60,000 nt of DNA from Adiantum capillus-veneris. Taxonomy: Eukaryota > Streptophyta > Polypodiopsida > Polypodiales > Pteridaceae. Position 1 is the first letter of the stretch. Each line of letters opens with the position of its first letter. Below, piece by piece: positions 21,811 through 32,970 of the stretch. The stretch is taken from positions 61,817,872 to 61,877,871 of the forward strand of contig CM043953.1 of NCBI GenBank assembly GCA_014529385.2, in the 5' to 3' direction. The notes beneath the pieces are model-generated. The model ran no database searches. It saw only the letters and a program-made list of their open reading frames with translations, and was not told the origin of the DNA. The position numbers were made by a program, and so were the translations under genes.

Positions 21811-23390
21811 TGAAAACTGTTCTAAGTAGATTTGGAATATTCAGTCTTTAAGATTTGAACAATCATAGCCTTTAAGATACATTTGAATCAGCATTTCATC
21901 AAATCCATCTGTTAATTTTTAGAGTTGTCAAAATCTTCTCATTAAAAAAATATAAAATATGCGATGTTATAAAATTATATATTGAATAGAATATAGAGTA
22001 TATATATATTGTGTAGTGTATAATTTATATAGCACCAATTAAACCCTTGAAAATCAAAATAGACATAGTATATATAGAATATATGGTATTTAAGTATATA
22101 GTATATAGAGCTACACTAAAATAATATATCTTATTGTAGTATACAATATATTGGTATATTGCATATTACACATATTATACGTTTAGTTTATATTTAAACT
22201 ATAATGATATAATATATCATTAATATTATAATTATTTACTATAGCTATAATTACATATATAATAGACGTACTTAATATAGAATCATAGAAGATAATATAT
22301 ATAGAGCTATACTTATAGAACGTACTTAATAGTACGTACTTAATATAGAATCATAGTAGATCATATATATAGAGCTATACTTATAGTTATAATATACTTA
22401 TTAGCTTTAACTAATTATTAACTTATGATATACTTATTAGCTATTACATAGTATACTTATTCCTATACACAAACTTATAGTTTTAGATATAATTGCTTAA
22501 TGTAATAGTATGAATATAATAACAATAAGTATAACTTTATAAGTATAAATATAGGTATAACACTATAAAATATAACCATAAGTATAATATATAGCTATAG
22601 TTATAACACTATTACCTATAGCTATAGTTATATTTATATACTTATTTAATATAGTATCCTAATTAGACTGTACATATTAGACTTATATTATTAAAATTTT
22701 AACTATACATACTATATTATTATATAAAATTAATGTATATTGTAATATTATTATATATATAATGTGCTAATTTTTATTATATATTATATTAATATTATAA
22801 ACCTAAATATTATATATTATATTATAACTATATAACATACACATATTATATAAGAATATATTATAAATGTACATTGAATGCTTATTATATCTATTTATAT
22901 GTATCTATAATATAGCATACATTATACTAATAAAATATTACTATGTTCGTAATATATAATTCGTGTATAATATTATATGTTATTATATCATATTATACCT
23001 AGCATATAATGTATTTTGTAATTATATAATACTATCATATATTGTATATACTATTTAATATTATTATCGTATCCTAAAATTTTATAACTTCTTCATATAA
23101 TGATATACTTACCTAATATACCTATACTATATTTTAAACTATATAATATAAAAGATTTATATATTACTTACTATATATTAATGTATGTATACTATATATT
23201 AACTAATAAATGTATATTATACTATATACTATATATAGACATATAAATACCATATATATTAATATACCTAGCATAGTTATATATTATATACTACATATAA
23301 ATCCTATAATTACTATAAGATATAGTATATTAATATATAGAAAGTTTAGTTAGTGTAGTTTTTGTCCGGGCATAATATGAAATGGCTCTA
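21811..23390. other. Extremely AT-rich, non-coding stretch
   Basis: Almost entirely A and T from about 21940 to 23345, built of TATA/ATAT-type words with local duplications. For example, TACTTAATATAGAATCATAG occurs at about 22270 and 22340. No coding frame of interest or known element is seen. Confidence 0.7.
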
Positions 23391-23548
23391 ACCTAGGGCA
23401 ATGCAATTTTTTGTATTGCAGTGTTTGTGTTCATGTTCTTAAGCTCATCTCTCTTGATCTTCCCTACGACGTCCTTGGTCCATCTACGTATACACAACAA
23501 GTACCTTCCCTTGCTATCTAGCACAAATCTTGTCTCTCAAATTCTGTC

Positions 23549-23627
23549 GCTTGCATCCTCTACATAGTCCACCACATCCCGTTTATGCAAAAAAAAAGGG
23601 GGGGGGGACTGTTTAGAGGATGCAAGC
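23549..23627. repeat. Hairpin unit 1 of poly-A/poly-G hairpin cluster
   Basis: Arms GCTTGCATCCTCTA (23549-23562) and TAGAGGATGCAAGC (23614-23627) enclose a TGCAAAAAAAAAGGGGGGGGGG run. The poly-C partner of the G run is missing here, so this unit looks incomplete. Confidence 0.7.
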
Positions 23628-23689
23628 CACGGCATCCAAACGGATTATCAATCCTAATCTTGAGATTTTACATTGATTATTGCTCATTA

Positions 23690-23830
23690 TGTTAACACGC
23701 ATCTACTCTCAATTGACGTTCTTGCAAAAAAAAGGGGGGGACAGAGCCCCCCCATCATCCATGCGCGGATGATGGGGGGGCTCTGCCCCCCCCTCCCCCC
23801 CCTTGTTTTTTTGCAAAAACGTGCTGTGGG
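23690..23830. repeat. Hairpin unit 2
   Basis: The inner stem is AGAGCCCCCCCATCATCC (23743-23760), loop ATGCGC, then GGATGATGGGGGGGCTCT (23767-23784). The outer stem pairs TTGCAAAAAAAA with TTTTTTTGCAA. The sequence left of it (ATTGCTCATTATGTTAACAC) resembles the complement of the right arm of unit 3. Confidence 0.8.
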
Positions 23831-23859
23831 GGCAGACTATTCATAAGCTACAAGCGGAA

Positions 23860-24055
23860 AACTCCTTAAGGATTAATGTTAATTATGTTGATAAGCATCA
23901 TTCTCAATCCAAAAAAAAAAAGGGGGGGGGGGGGGGGGGGACAAAGCCCCCCATCATCCGCGTGCGCATGGATGATGGGGGGCTGTGTCCCCCCCTTTTT
24001 TTGCTTTTTATGGATTGAGAAGTGATGTTTATCAATGTAATGAGCAATACATATT
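23860..24055. repeat. Hairpin unit 3
   Basis: Outer arms (23888-23910, GTTGATAAGCATCATTCTCAATCC) pair imperfectly with 24010-24035. An A/G run of about 30 bases follows; then the inner stem AGCCCCCCATCATCC (23945-23959) pairs with GGATGATGGGGGGCT (23970-23984) around a CG-rich loop. Confidence 0.8.
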
Positions 24056-24065
24056 TGTATTTAGG

Positions 24066-24225
24066 CATATTACCAATTATTTCCTTCACTGGGCTCATTG
24101 ATTCGACATAAAAAGGGGAGGCAAAGCTCCCCCATCATCTCCATGCGCGCGGATGATGGGGAGCTTTGCCTCCCCCTTTTTTTGTCAAATCAATGAGCCT
24201 ATTGAAGGAAATAATTGGTAATATG
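24066..24225. repeat. Hairpin unit 4 (160 bases, nearly full-length stem)
   Basis: Perfect 23-base outer arms (24066-24088, beginning CATATTACCAATTATTTCC; 24203-24225) continue into GGCTCATTGATT / AATCAATGAGCC. They then run into an AGGGGAGGCAAAGCTCCCCCAT stem and a loop around ATGCGCGC. This is the best preserved unit of the cluster. Confidence 0.9.
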
Positions 24226-24277
24226 TGTTTTATTACAACCATTTTACTTGAAACCAATTAGGTAACACTTATATTAT

Positions 24278-24362
24278 GGGATACATCACAACTGAAAACA
24301 TAAAACAAAAGGGGGGAGCTCTGTCTCCCCCCCTTTTTTTTAATTTTTCAATTGTGGTATAG
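24278..24362. repeat. Hairpin unit 5
   Basis: AAAAGGGGGGAGCTCTGTCTCCCCCCCTTTT forms the inner stem. The flanks ATCACAACTGAAAA and TTTTTCAATTGTGGT pair imperfectly. The CATCATCC loop segment of the other units is missing. Confidence 0.7.
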
Positions 24363-24498
24363 ATTATATATTATTAATACATTATATATTATGTAATATA
24401 TATAATATATAGTGTATATACTAGATATTATATATATATATATATAGAATACATAGTATATTGTAAATATATAGTATAGAGAGTATATAATATATAGA

Positions 24499-24890
24499 GT
24501 ATACAATATTATAAGTATACGTATAGTATAAAGTATGTAGAATACCTAGTATATTGTAAATATATAGTATACAGAGTGTATAGTAGATAATATATTTAAC
24601 ATAGATATATATCTAATATAGTTCTACGATAGATTACTTTGTAGAGTAGATATTATATATAACATAAAAATTATATAATATATATAGTGTACAATAGATA
24701 ATAATGGGTATACAATATTATAAGTATACATATAATATAAAGTATGTAGAATACCTAGTATATTGTAAATTTATAGTATATAGAGTATATAATAAAGAGT
24801 GTATAGTAGATAATCTATATAACATAGATATATATCTAATATAGTTCTAAGATAGATTACTTCGTAGAGTAGATATTATATATGAACTAA
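24499..24890. repeat. Tandem duplication, period 209, AT-rich
   Basis: The unit starting GTATACAATATTATAAGTAT at 24499 recurs at 24708 with small changes and runs to the edge of the first exon of the next gene. It may contain that gene's promoter; no TATA box can be singled out in such sequence. Confidence 0.8.
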
Positions 24891-24918
24891 AAACATTATA
24901 GTATATTTTTTGTAGATA

Positions 24919-27900
24919 ATGGCACCAAAGAGGGATTGCAAGAAAAGAAAACCTGTAGTCTCGCCTTTTAGCAACCGTCAAGTGAGCATGAAGCTTAGAT
25001 CCGGTTGTATACCAAAGGGAACTATCGATCAAGAGGCTTCATCACGAGTCCGGCAGTTAGACTCTCCCCCCAGTAAAAAGAACGGGATTCTTAAAAGGTG
25101 TGTTTTTATTGACGATGAGGCTCAGGTTGATGAAGACTCCAACAATGTCGAAGATGACATAGAGATCACACGTAAATTATGGCTATATGTTATAATTTTA
25201 ATTGCAATGATAGATGGTTAAATTCTATGGACGTTTGATTTTTGTTGAGAAAGTTTGGTTGTGCTCAACAATGTATATGATTAAGAAAGGGTGAATAATT
25301 TTTTGTATACATACCATTGATAGTTGCTGAGAAAATATTAAATACTATTTTTGTTTATGTTTGAGAAAAGATCCTTAAATCTCATGTGACAGCCCTATTT
25401 AGGGTGTGCGATATTTTCTTGAAAAATTTTTCTCTCTGCAAAGGAGACTCCGGCAAATTTTTTTGTAATTTAAATACCTTGGATTATCTAATCCTATTTG
25501 TATATGTTTTTGGACAATTAAATGTTTGTGTGTTTTATTTATGTAGAGACCAATGTTCACATTGAAGAACCTCATGACAATGAAGAAGATAGTGATCATG
25601 AAGGGGATGATGAGAATAAACATTCCAAACACCTAGGCAGGTAAATTTTACTTGGCTTGATGAAGATGTTCTAAGTCAGTTTTATGTCAAGAAGAAGACA
25701 TTGCCTCCTCCTGTTCCACTTTGTCGTCTCATGGTGCATGAGGCTGTTAGGTTTTCTAGAGATGATGTAGAATGGCTCATTTCCTCTTTTGATTCTACTA
25801 GGTATTTAGAAACTATGGGGCATTTTCTTGTGTCCGTCAGGGATTCTAGAGGAAATACCATTCCCGTGACCGCGGCGGATATGGAGGAATGGGGACCACT
25901 TTGGCGGGAAAGAAATGTTGAGCTTGAGAGAGCACTTGGTAGAGAGTGGCAGGAGCTCAAAGGAAAGAAATTTCTGGTATGGGATAGCAACCACAGGCTC
26001 AAAACATGGTGGAAAAGAATCAAAGAAAGTGAGACCTTTTGCCTTTTCACTCTTTTGTTCCAAAGCTTTATTTTTAAAATTGCGATTATTGTTTTTGTGG
26101 TAGAGTATTCGAACAATGGTCTATACCATGTTAGTGTTTGTTGCCAATTCCTTGAGTTGTCTATAGAAAAAGAAGTAGAGTTGCTTCTTGCACTTGACAC
26201 TTCCAATGCGTAAGTTTGTTAGTTGTATTTCGGCTCTCTCTTTGTGCTAACAATGTTTGTGTTTAACTATTTGTTTTATATTTTGCTGCAGCATTTCTAG
26301 GGCACATGTCATGCCAAACATCACTCATGAAGTGTACATGTTTCAAAGATTCGGCATGGCAAATAAAGAGTCTATCCTTCAAAAATTGGCACCCGATATG
26401 AGAGAATGGGCTAGAGTGGAGATGACTATTGAGGCACAGTATTACCATGGTGCAGCACCATGGTACAATACTCCATGTGGATTGATATCACAACTTGTGT
26501 GGAAGGTGATACCTACTCTACATGTTGGGTAATTACTGCTAAATTTTATTGTGGTTTCAATACAGTGTTTTGTATTAGGATGATTTTACTGCCTTTATGT
26601 CCAAAGAAAGAGCAAAGCTAGATGCTCTTGGACTAAATGATATTGAGAAGAAGAAGAGACTTGACAAGGCCACAAAGGTAGAAGAGGAACGGTTGAAAGA
26701 TAGGGGCTACAACTACCTATCAATCGCTAATCCTCTTAATGGTGATGAGTTCTTCAAGTTTTTTTTAAGCATTAAGTGGGATGAACCTAGAATGCTAAAG
26801 ATCACTAGAGATAAGCTCTATTGTTTGACAAGCTCTAAAATCACTTCTGAGGGGTATTCTAGCTATTAGTTTCTCATTTGTAATTGTGTTTGATCCATTT
26901 TGATTTTCTATATGATTGAGTGATATTTTGTCTTTTCTACTCGTAGAAAGAAGATAATTTTGCACCTAATGAGCCTCACTAAGTCTAAGGATCCACAATA
27001 TCTTCAATTTGGTGCTTGCAAGCTATTTAGAAGCTACATGAAAAAGGAGACTTATTGGGCTCACTTGCATGGGGAAGCTACACTTATGATTGAAAGGATG
27101 CAAGTAGAAGGTCCACCACTTCCAAATTCTTTTGATCTATTCTACAAGATTAGCATGAAAAATCATATTTTGCAGGTAGATATTTCACCATTTATTTTAA
27201 TAGAATATAGCCATGTTTTAATTTACACAAGATCAAGATGAGTATGCTTTTTTATTTTTACTATGTGTGCAGTTTTTTTTTTTTCTAATGGATGCGGTGA
27301 AATCTTCCGACTCTAGTGAGAAGATGCCGGAGCTTGTGTTTTCGGCTAATAGAGTGATCTACAGGTTTGCATCTTCCACTTGCACTCTTTGCAAAATAAG
27401 ATCATTTCATTTGTTTGCCATAGTTAGGTGATAGTGGGCTATATTGAGATTGGTGACATATCATTTTCTGTTTACAAAAAATCCTTAAATTCCCTATGGA
27501 AGCCCAATATGGAGTGGATGGTTTTTTTTTTGACAAAACGGCGTGTAAAATCCAATGTTGAAAACACTTAAATCCCTTGTGGGAGCCCAAGACAGGGTTT
27601 ATGGTTTATTTTGAAAAAATGTACTCCATACAAAGGAGACTCTGGCGTTTTTTTTGGGGTTATGTGTCATTTGTTATAGTATTGTGTGTATGTGGTTTTC
27701 AAAGTTGATGATGCCCTAAAACTTTGTAGATGGGTTATACAATGCGTTGAGACACATGAATTGAATAAAGCCCCATTATTCACTAGAGAGTGGATTAATG
27801 TGCGTGATGAGAATACAATGTTCTCTCCCTTTTTGATTGAAAGGAATTTGACAACATGGGAAGCCAATGTTTGTCCTTGGTGGTTGGATTATCTACTGGG

Positions 27901-29667
27901 AGTTATTCCAAAGCAAGAGTTGGAATTACGGGCAAGTAAGTACCTATACACTTGTCACTATTTTCTTTTGAGATTGTATGTCTTACTTTAGTGCTAATCT
28001 ATGTGATATTGTGATGTATGCTTGTTGACTAAAGGGTTTCAAAAAGAGAGTGATGAGTACTTAGAGGAGACACAAGAAGAGTCTCTCCCTCCCGTGTCAC
28101 TTGGAGTTACTCCAAACACCGTTGAGTGGCTCTCAAGGTACTCCACTAGCAAGCAATGTACTCAAGAAGGGTAAAGAGACCGTGGAGCCTCCAAGTACAA
28201 CAAGATTAACTACTCCCCCTTCGATGCCTCCCATTGTGCCATCTACTCAGCTCGGCATGTCCTCTTTGTTGGTGAACACTATACCCCATATGACACCCTC
28301 TTCTAATGTGCCCACTACATCCTCATTAGCACACACAACTTCGTATGTTGAGAAGTCCTCACTTGGGCGAGAGGCTTGGGAGAGAAAACCGATTACACGA
28401 TCTGCGGGTAAGTTTAATAAAATTGTAAGCAAATCTGTCTTTCATAGTTCCTAATTAAAATCTAATTTGATTAATGCTTGTAGGGTTCCATTACCAAACC
28501 ATTGTAGATGTTTTGCTTGTGGATATATCACAAATTGATAATTTTGCCCTTGATAGGTGGATTTCTATAATGCTTACTTCTTTGCATTTTCTTCTTTCAT
28601 TGTTCTATGATTTTGAACATGATTCATGTTTGGTTTTCCTGTAGCATCAACAATTACACAAAATACCAATTTATATAGCAAAGATAGTGTGCCTTGTCGT
28701 GAGGTGGCTAGGCTTATCTTTGCGGATTTTCCTACAAGTTTACTTGTGGATGGTCTAGGACCTATTCCATTGGGTAAGTAACTTTTCTTTGGGGTAATAC
28801 CTACAGCTAACTATGGTTGTATGCTTACATAACTACATTCACTTTTGATGAGGGCATGAGTGTTCCCAAGTGGAACACATTTTCCAGGGATCTAGTGATA
28901 GGGTGCATGGATGTAGCTCGTGAGTTTTTGGCAAATGAGGGGTTTTTAGTCACCATGTGCATGGCCGAGCATATTGGATATTTTATTGCAGATGCTACTA
29001 GGGTAGGATTTGTGATGTTACGTACATGGACCCTCATGTGTACCAAGAAGGCATATCGGCATCCACTCACTAGAGAGGGGGTGAGATAACAAACTTAGCT
29101 TCATAGTTTTATGTCCTAACTAAAAATTTTAAAGCTAAGAAATTATTTGAGTTATTTTTAATGCTGGTACTTGACTTACCATGTGTCTTGGTATCGTGTT
29201 GGCCATCCTGTGCCACACTATGATAGAGAGGCAGGGGAGAAAATTGCCGAAAGATTGTTTCCAGTAGATTGTAGCTACATGATAGATGATGTAGTCTTCC
29301 CCATTGAGATTGATGGTGTCATTCTTAGAGGTGGGGCAGAGCGGTCTACTTTGTTCTTTTGGTAAGATTAGTCCAAATTATGATACTTGTGAATGTTATG
29401 GTATATATGTGCTTGCAATATGTTTCTAATTTACTGTTTATATGGTTAGGTGGTTGCTGGGCAACGTTTACTGAGCCTCAGGACTATGTTTTGGACTTTT
29501 TTGCAGGGTGTGGTGGTTTGGGCCAAGCTTCTGCAAAATATATGAGGCATTGCATGTGTCTAGAGCTAGATGATACGCTCTACGAAAGATTTTTTGACAG
29601 ACATTGCATGTGGACCTGTGAAATGTTGATTGCGGATGCACACTTGATTGGGGAAACACTGTTCTAA
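24919..29667 (+). CDS. ParB-like / beta-class DNA amino-methyltransferase-like protein (about 15 exons)
   Basis: Exons by frame and GT-AG sites: 24919-25171, 25547-26028, 26104-26209, 26292-26528, 26579-26853, 26947-27175, 27273-27364, about 27680-27935, 28035-28407, 28484-28556, 28645-28773, about 28830-29080, about 29168-29361 and 29450-29667 (stop TAA). The N-terminus is basic then acidic. The middle is ParB-like, with a helix-rich block and GKKFLVWDSNHRLKTWWKRI, the DGNHR-type motif. The C-terminus has LIFADFPTSLLVDG (motif IV position), then VAREFLANEGFLVTMC, then VLDFFAGCGGLGQA and CLELDDTLYERF (motifs I and II). Motif IV before I is the beta-class order. Several junctions do not keep phase (near 25640, 26528, 27364, 28130, 28650, 29450), so it may be a decayed copy. 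I know no named gene for it. Confidence 0.6.
25360..25465. repeat. Intronic module, copy 1 (intron 1)
   Basis: ATCCTTAAATCTCATGTGAC, AGCCCTATTTAGGGTGTG, then GCAAAGGAGACTCCGGCAAA. The same ordered blocks recur at 27470-27650 and 29915-30000. Confidence 0.6.
27470..27650. repeat. Intronic module, copy 2 (partly doubled)
   Basis: The first half occurs twice (AAATCCTTAAATTCCCTATG and CACTTAAATCCCTTGTGGGAG, each followed by AGCCCAA and a GGGTTTATGG-like block). The second half reads CATACAAAGGAGACTCTGGC and then a T run. It lies in the intron after exon 27273-27364. Confidence 0.6.
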
Positions 29668-29914
29668 CAGTAGACATCTTCATTTTTTTATTAATATTTA
29701 AATGTACATGGTAGCCATATGACATTGACATGGCGTTTTGGTGTGCTCCATACATTTCATTTGGATGTTTCTTTTGTGTTTGTTTGGTACATGATGGCCA
29801 CATGATGTGGAGATGAATTTGATTGTGCTTTCCTATGTAGTTGTATTATGTTGGCACCATTGGCTTGTGTGTTGATTTGTGTGAGATAACAAATCATTTA
29901 AGTAGTGTAAATAA

Positions 29915-30000
29915 GAGTTTATGTTAAGGAAATCCCAAGGGTGTACAGTTTTTTAATAGAAGAGGTCTCCATACAAAGGAGACTCTGGCAAAAAAATTTC
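29915..30000. repeat. Module copy 3, downstream of the methyltransferase-like gene
   Basis: GAAATCCCAAGGGTGTACAG, a T-rich spacer, then CATACAAAGGAGACTCTGGC followed by an A run. Same orientation as the two intronic copies. Confidence 0.6.
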
Positions 30001-30379
30001 AAATCAAGTTTTATGTGCAGGCTCAAAAACACACACAAATGGTGCTTTTTGTAAAATTTCATTTTGCATAAGCATTGTTGTGCTTCCATATTTCTACAAA
30101 GTGTTTGGTAGTTGAATGATTTTACTGTGAGGTTTTGAGCTTTTCTGCTACACAATGATACTTGATATAATTTTTGTAAAATCAAGGTTTGAAAGCTCGC
30201 AGAAAAAAAATCCCCGCACTCGATGTGGTGAGGAAATGTCCGAGGAGAGATGGCCGAGGAGAGGCTCAATGGGCTGTTGAAGGTCGTCGGGCTGCAATGG
30301 AAACGCTAGGAGTGACAGATCCGGGGTTCTCAAGTGAAGGAGATGGATGAAATATGAAAACACAGGGCTGAATTGCGCC

Positions 30380-32230
30380 TGATCCGAGCACTTGTTAGCA
30401 GTGGAGCATCATAATGCATGACAGTTGCTCCTCCAACACGTTCTATGCTTTCTAGAGTACACCACATTTGGCATATAGGTTAACTAAGGCATTGGCAAGC
30501 AAGACGTTTTCTCTCACATATAGAGATATCACAAAATCATTGTGATATCTCTTGCCTGGATCAACACCTTGAGTGATGTGACTTGCCTTGAAGATGCAAG
30601 CATCAGTGATTGCATGTGGAGAGATGCCATCGCTCGGCATCCATTGAAAACAGCCTAGAGATTCATGACCTTGGCCTTGATGAGCATATCCTGCAATGAT
30701 TGAATTCCAAGAGACAACATCCTGGACATGTAGCTCCTGAAGCACTTTCTATGCTTTGCCAAGCACGATGTCCCTTGAATAACAATATCATCGTGAATTC
30801 TATTGTCCATATCAGTGTCTTGTGTAGTGCATCATGCCTTCAAAATGCAAGTGTAGGTAATTGCATATGGAGAGAAGGCCTCACTTCGCATCCTCTAAAA
30901 GTAGCCCAAAGCTTCCTAGCATTGTCCCTGTTGGGCATATCCCACAATCATAACACCCCCAAAAGAGGGCATACATGACAAGCAAATCCTCAAGCACTTT
31001 CTATGCATTCTGAAGTAGACCACATTTTCCATACATGTCGACCTAGGAATTATCAAGAACATGTTTCTTCCACACCTCCTAACTAACAATATCATTCGTC
31101 AATTCTTTTGCCCATATCATTGTCTTGCGCACGGCCACATGCCTTCAAAATGCAAGCATAGTTGATTGCATATGGAGAAATGACCTCAGTTTGCATCCTC
31201 TAAATACAACATAGAGCTTCCTTGCCTATGTCCCTGTTGGGTATATCCCACAATCAGAACACTTCAAGAGAGGGCATATAGGACATGCAACTCCTCGAGC
31301 AGTTTCTGTGATTTTTGAAGTAGACAACATTTGGCATATATGTTGACCATGCCATTGCAAATCACGATGTTTTCATTCAATAGCTCCTAACTAACATTAT
31401 GATCATTAATTCTTTTGCCCATATTAGTGTATTGCATAGTGCCATATGCGTGCAAGACAAAAGGGTATGTGATTTTAATTGTGTTCTCTTTGGGCAGTCC
31501 CTGACTAACAATAATGTCGTGAATTCTTTTGCTCGAATCAACATCTTGAGTGGTGCCACATGCCTTCAAAATGCAGGTGTAAGTGATTGCATGTCGAGAG
31601 ATGCCCTTGCTTTGAATCCGTTGAAAACAACCGAGAGCTTCTTGGCCTTAAAGATGCAAGCATAAGTGGTTACATGTGGAGAGATGCCCTCGCTTTGCAT
31701 TTGCTGAAAACAGCTTAGAGCTTCGTGGCCTTGCCCCATTTTTTGGCATACCTCGCCATCAATGAATTCCAAGAGACAACATTTGGGATAAGTATCTCCT
31801 CAAGCAACTTTGGTGCTTTTTGAAGTGCACCACATTTGACATACGTGTCAAGCAAGGCATTTCCAAGCACGCCATTTTCTTTCAATTGCCCCTAACTAAC
31901 AATTTCATCGTGACTTCGCCCATATCAGAGTCACATGCCTTCATAATGCAAGAGTAGTTAATTGCCTATGGAGAGATGCCCTCGCTTCACATCCTCTAAG
32001 GCTGCCCCTGTTGGACATATCTTGCAATCAAAAATCGCCAAGAGAGGGCATCCGGGATGGGTAGCTCTTCAAGCACTTTTTAGGTTTTATGAAGTAGGCG
32101 ACCTCTGGCATGCATCTCAACCAAGGCATTGCCAAGCTCGATGTTTTCTTTCAAGAGTCCCCAACTAAAAATATGATCGTAAATTCTTTTGCCCATAATT
32201 ACTACTTAGAAATTTTCTATTGGCAAGCTG
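30380..32230 (-). pseudogene. PPR-repeat pseudogene
   Basis: The minus strand carries repeated pentatricopeptide units. The clearest is 30745-30452: VQDVVSWNSIIAGYAHQGQG, then GCFQWMPSDGISPHA, then NALVNLYAKCGVL. Others include GHEALSCFQQMQSEGISPHV (near 31720) and SSKRIHDIIVSQGL (near 31540). The units recur about every 350 bases as PPR triplets, but stops and frame changes separate all of them. Plant PPR proteins bind organellar RNA; this copy cannot. Shared spellings among the units suggest internal duplication. Confidence 0.8.
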
Positions 32231-32424
32231 AAAGGCTAGCTAGCAATGCACTCTCTCTCTCTCTCCCTCTTTGTATCTTTTTCTCATTGTTGCTCTCATG
32301 CCTTTGCGCACTTGCATCCCCCCCCCCCCCCCTCGTCACTATATGGCACGGCTCTGGGCCAGAGGGGATCTAGGGCCCAAATTTGGGGCGCAAGGCGGCT
32401 TTAATCTCCACCGTCGAATCACAA

Positions 32425-32545
32425 AGTGAACTAGCGGTGAACTAGGGGTGAACTGGGGGTGAACTAGGGGTGAACTGAGGGTGAACTAGGGGCGGGTAAG
32501 CTAGGGGTGGGTGAACTGGGGTGAACTAGGGGCGCCTAAACTAGG
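32425..32545. repeat. GTGAACTAGGG minisatellite
   Basis: Eight to ten variable copies of a 12-13 base unit (GGGGTGAACTAG) lie inside the inverted-repeat element. A few more copies occur at 32653-32690. Confidence 0.9.
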
Positions 32546-32581
32546 GTATGATCATGTGCCATGCCAACATGGACAACGATA

Positions 32582-32650
32582 CGCGCTAGCGTGGTGGTAG
32601 GGCATTCGTGTGGCAACCGAGACGTCCCAGGTTCGACCCACACCCCGCGA
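32582..32650 (+). other. tRNA-like segment with pol III A and B boxes
   Basis: TAGCGTGGTGG (32587-32597) fits an A box and GGTTCGACCC (32630-32639) fits a B box, with spacing as in a tRNA gene. No full cloverleaf or acceptor stem is evident. It is likely a SINE head or a tRNA relic inside the element. Confidence 0.5.
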
Positions 32651-32970
32651 GGCGGGTGAACTAGGGGGGTGAACTAGGAGTGAACTTGGGGCGCCATTTT
32701 TGCCCCGAGTTCACCCCGTGATTCGACGGCCAAGATTAAAGCCGCCTGATGCCCCCAAATTTGGGCCCTAGATCCCCCCTGGCCAGAGCCGTTCCATATA
32801 GTGACGACGATTTCTAGCCTTCCAGACTTGCTAAAAGTAGAAAAATTTAACAACTTACATACAGATACAGATGAAAAGTGCTTGGATTTTCACCACCTTC
32901 CCTCCTAGACATAAATCGTTCTTGAAACCCAATTTTTGAGGTCTTTTAAATCCATTTGCAAATCTTTCCC

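Larger units (their letters stand above)
32333..32807. mobile_element. 475-bp inverted-repeat element (MITE-like) with minisatellite core
   Basis: The left end TCGTCACTATATGGCACGGC and the inverted right end match over about 88 bases with some differences, including GGATCTAGGGCCCAAATTTG. No clear target duplication is visible. The interior holds a GTGAACTAGGG minisatellite and a tRNA-like segment. The left end adjoins a C-run at 32319-32332. Confidence 0.75.

Noticed and set aside
23803-24098. Reading frames across the hairpin cluster
   Set aside because: They contain Lys/Gly/Pro runs from A, G and C homopolymers and span palindromes; not coding.
30700-32168. Plus-strand frames in the PPR pseudogene region
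   Set aside because: Shadows of the minus-strand PPR units; PPR motifs are only readable on the minus strand.
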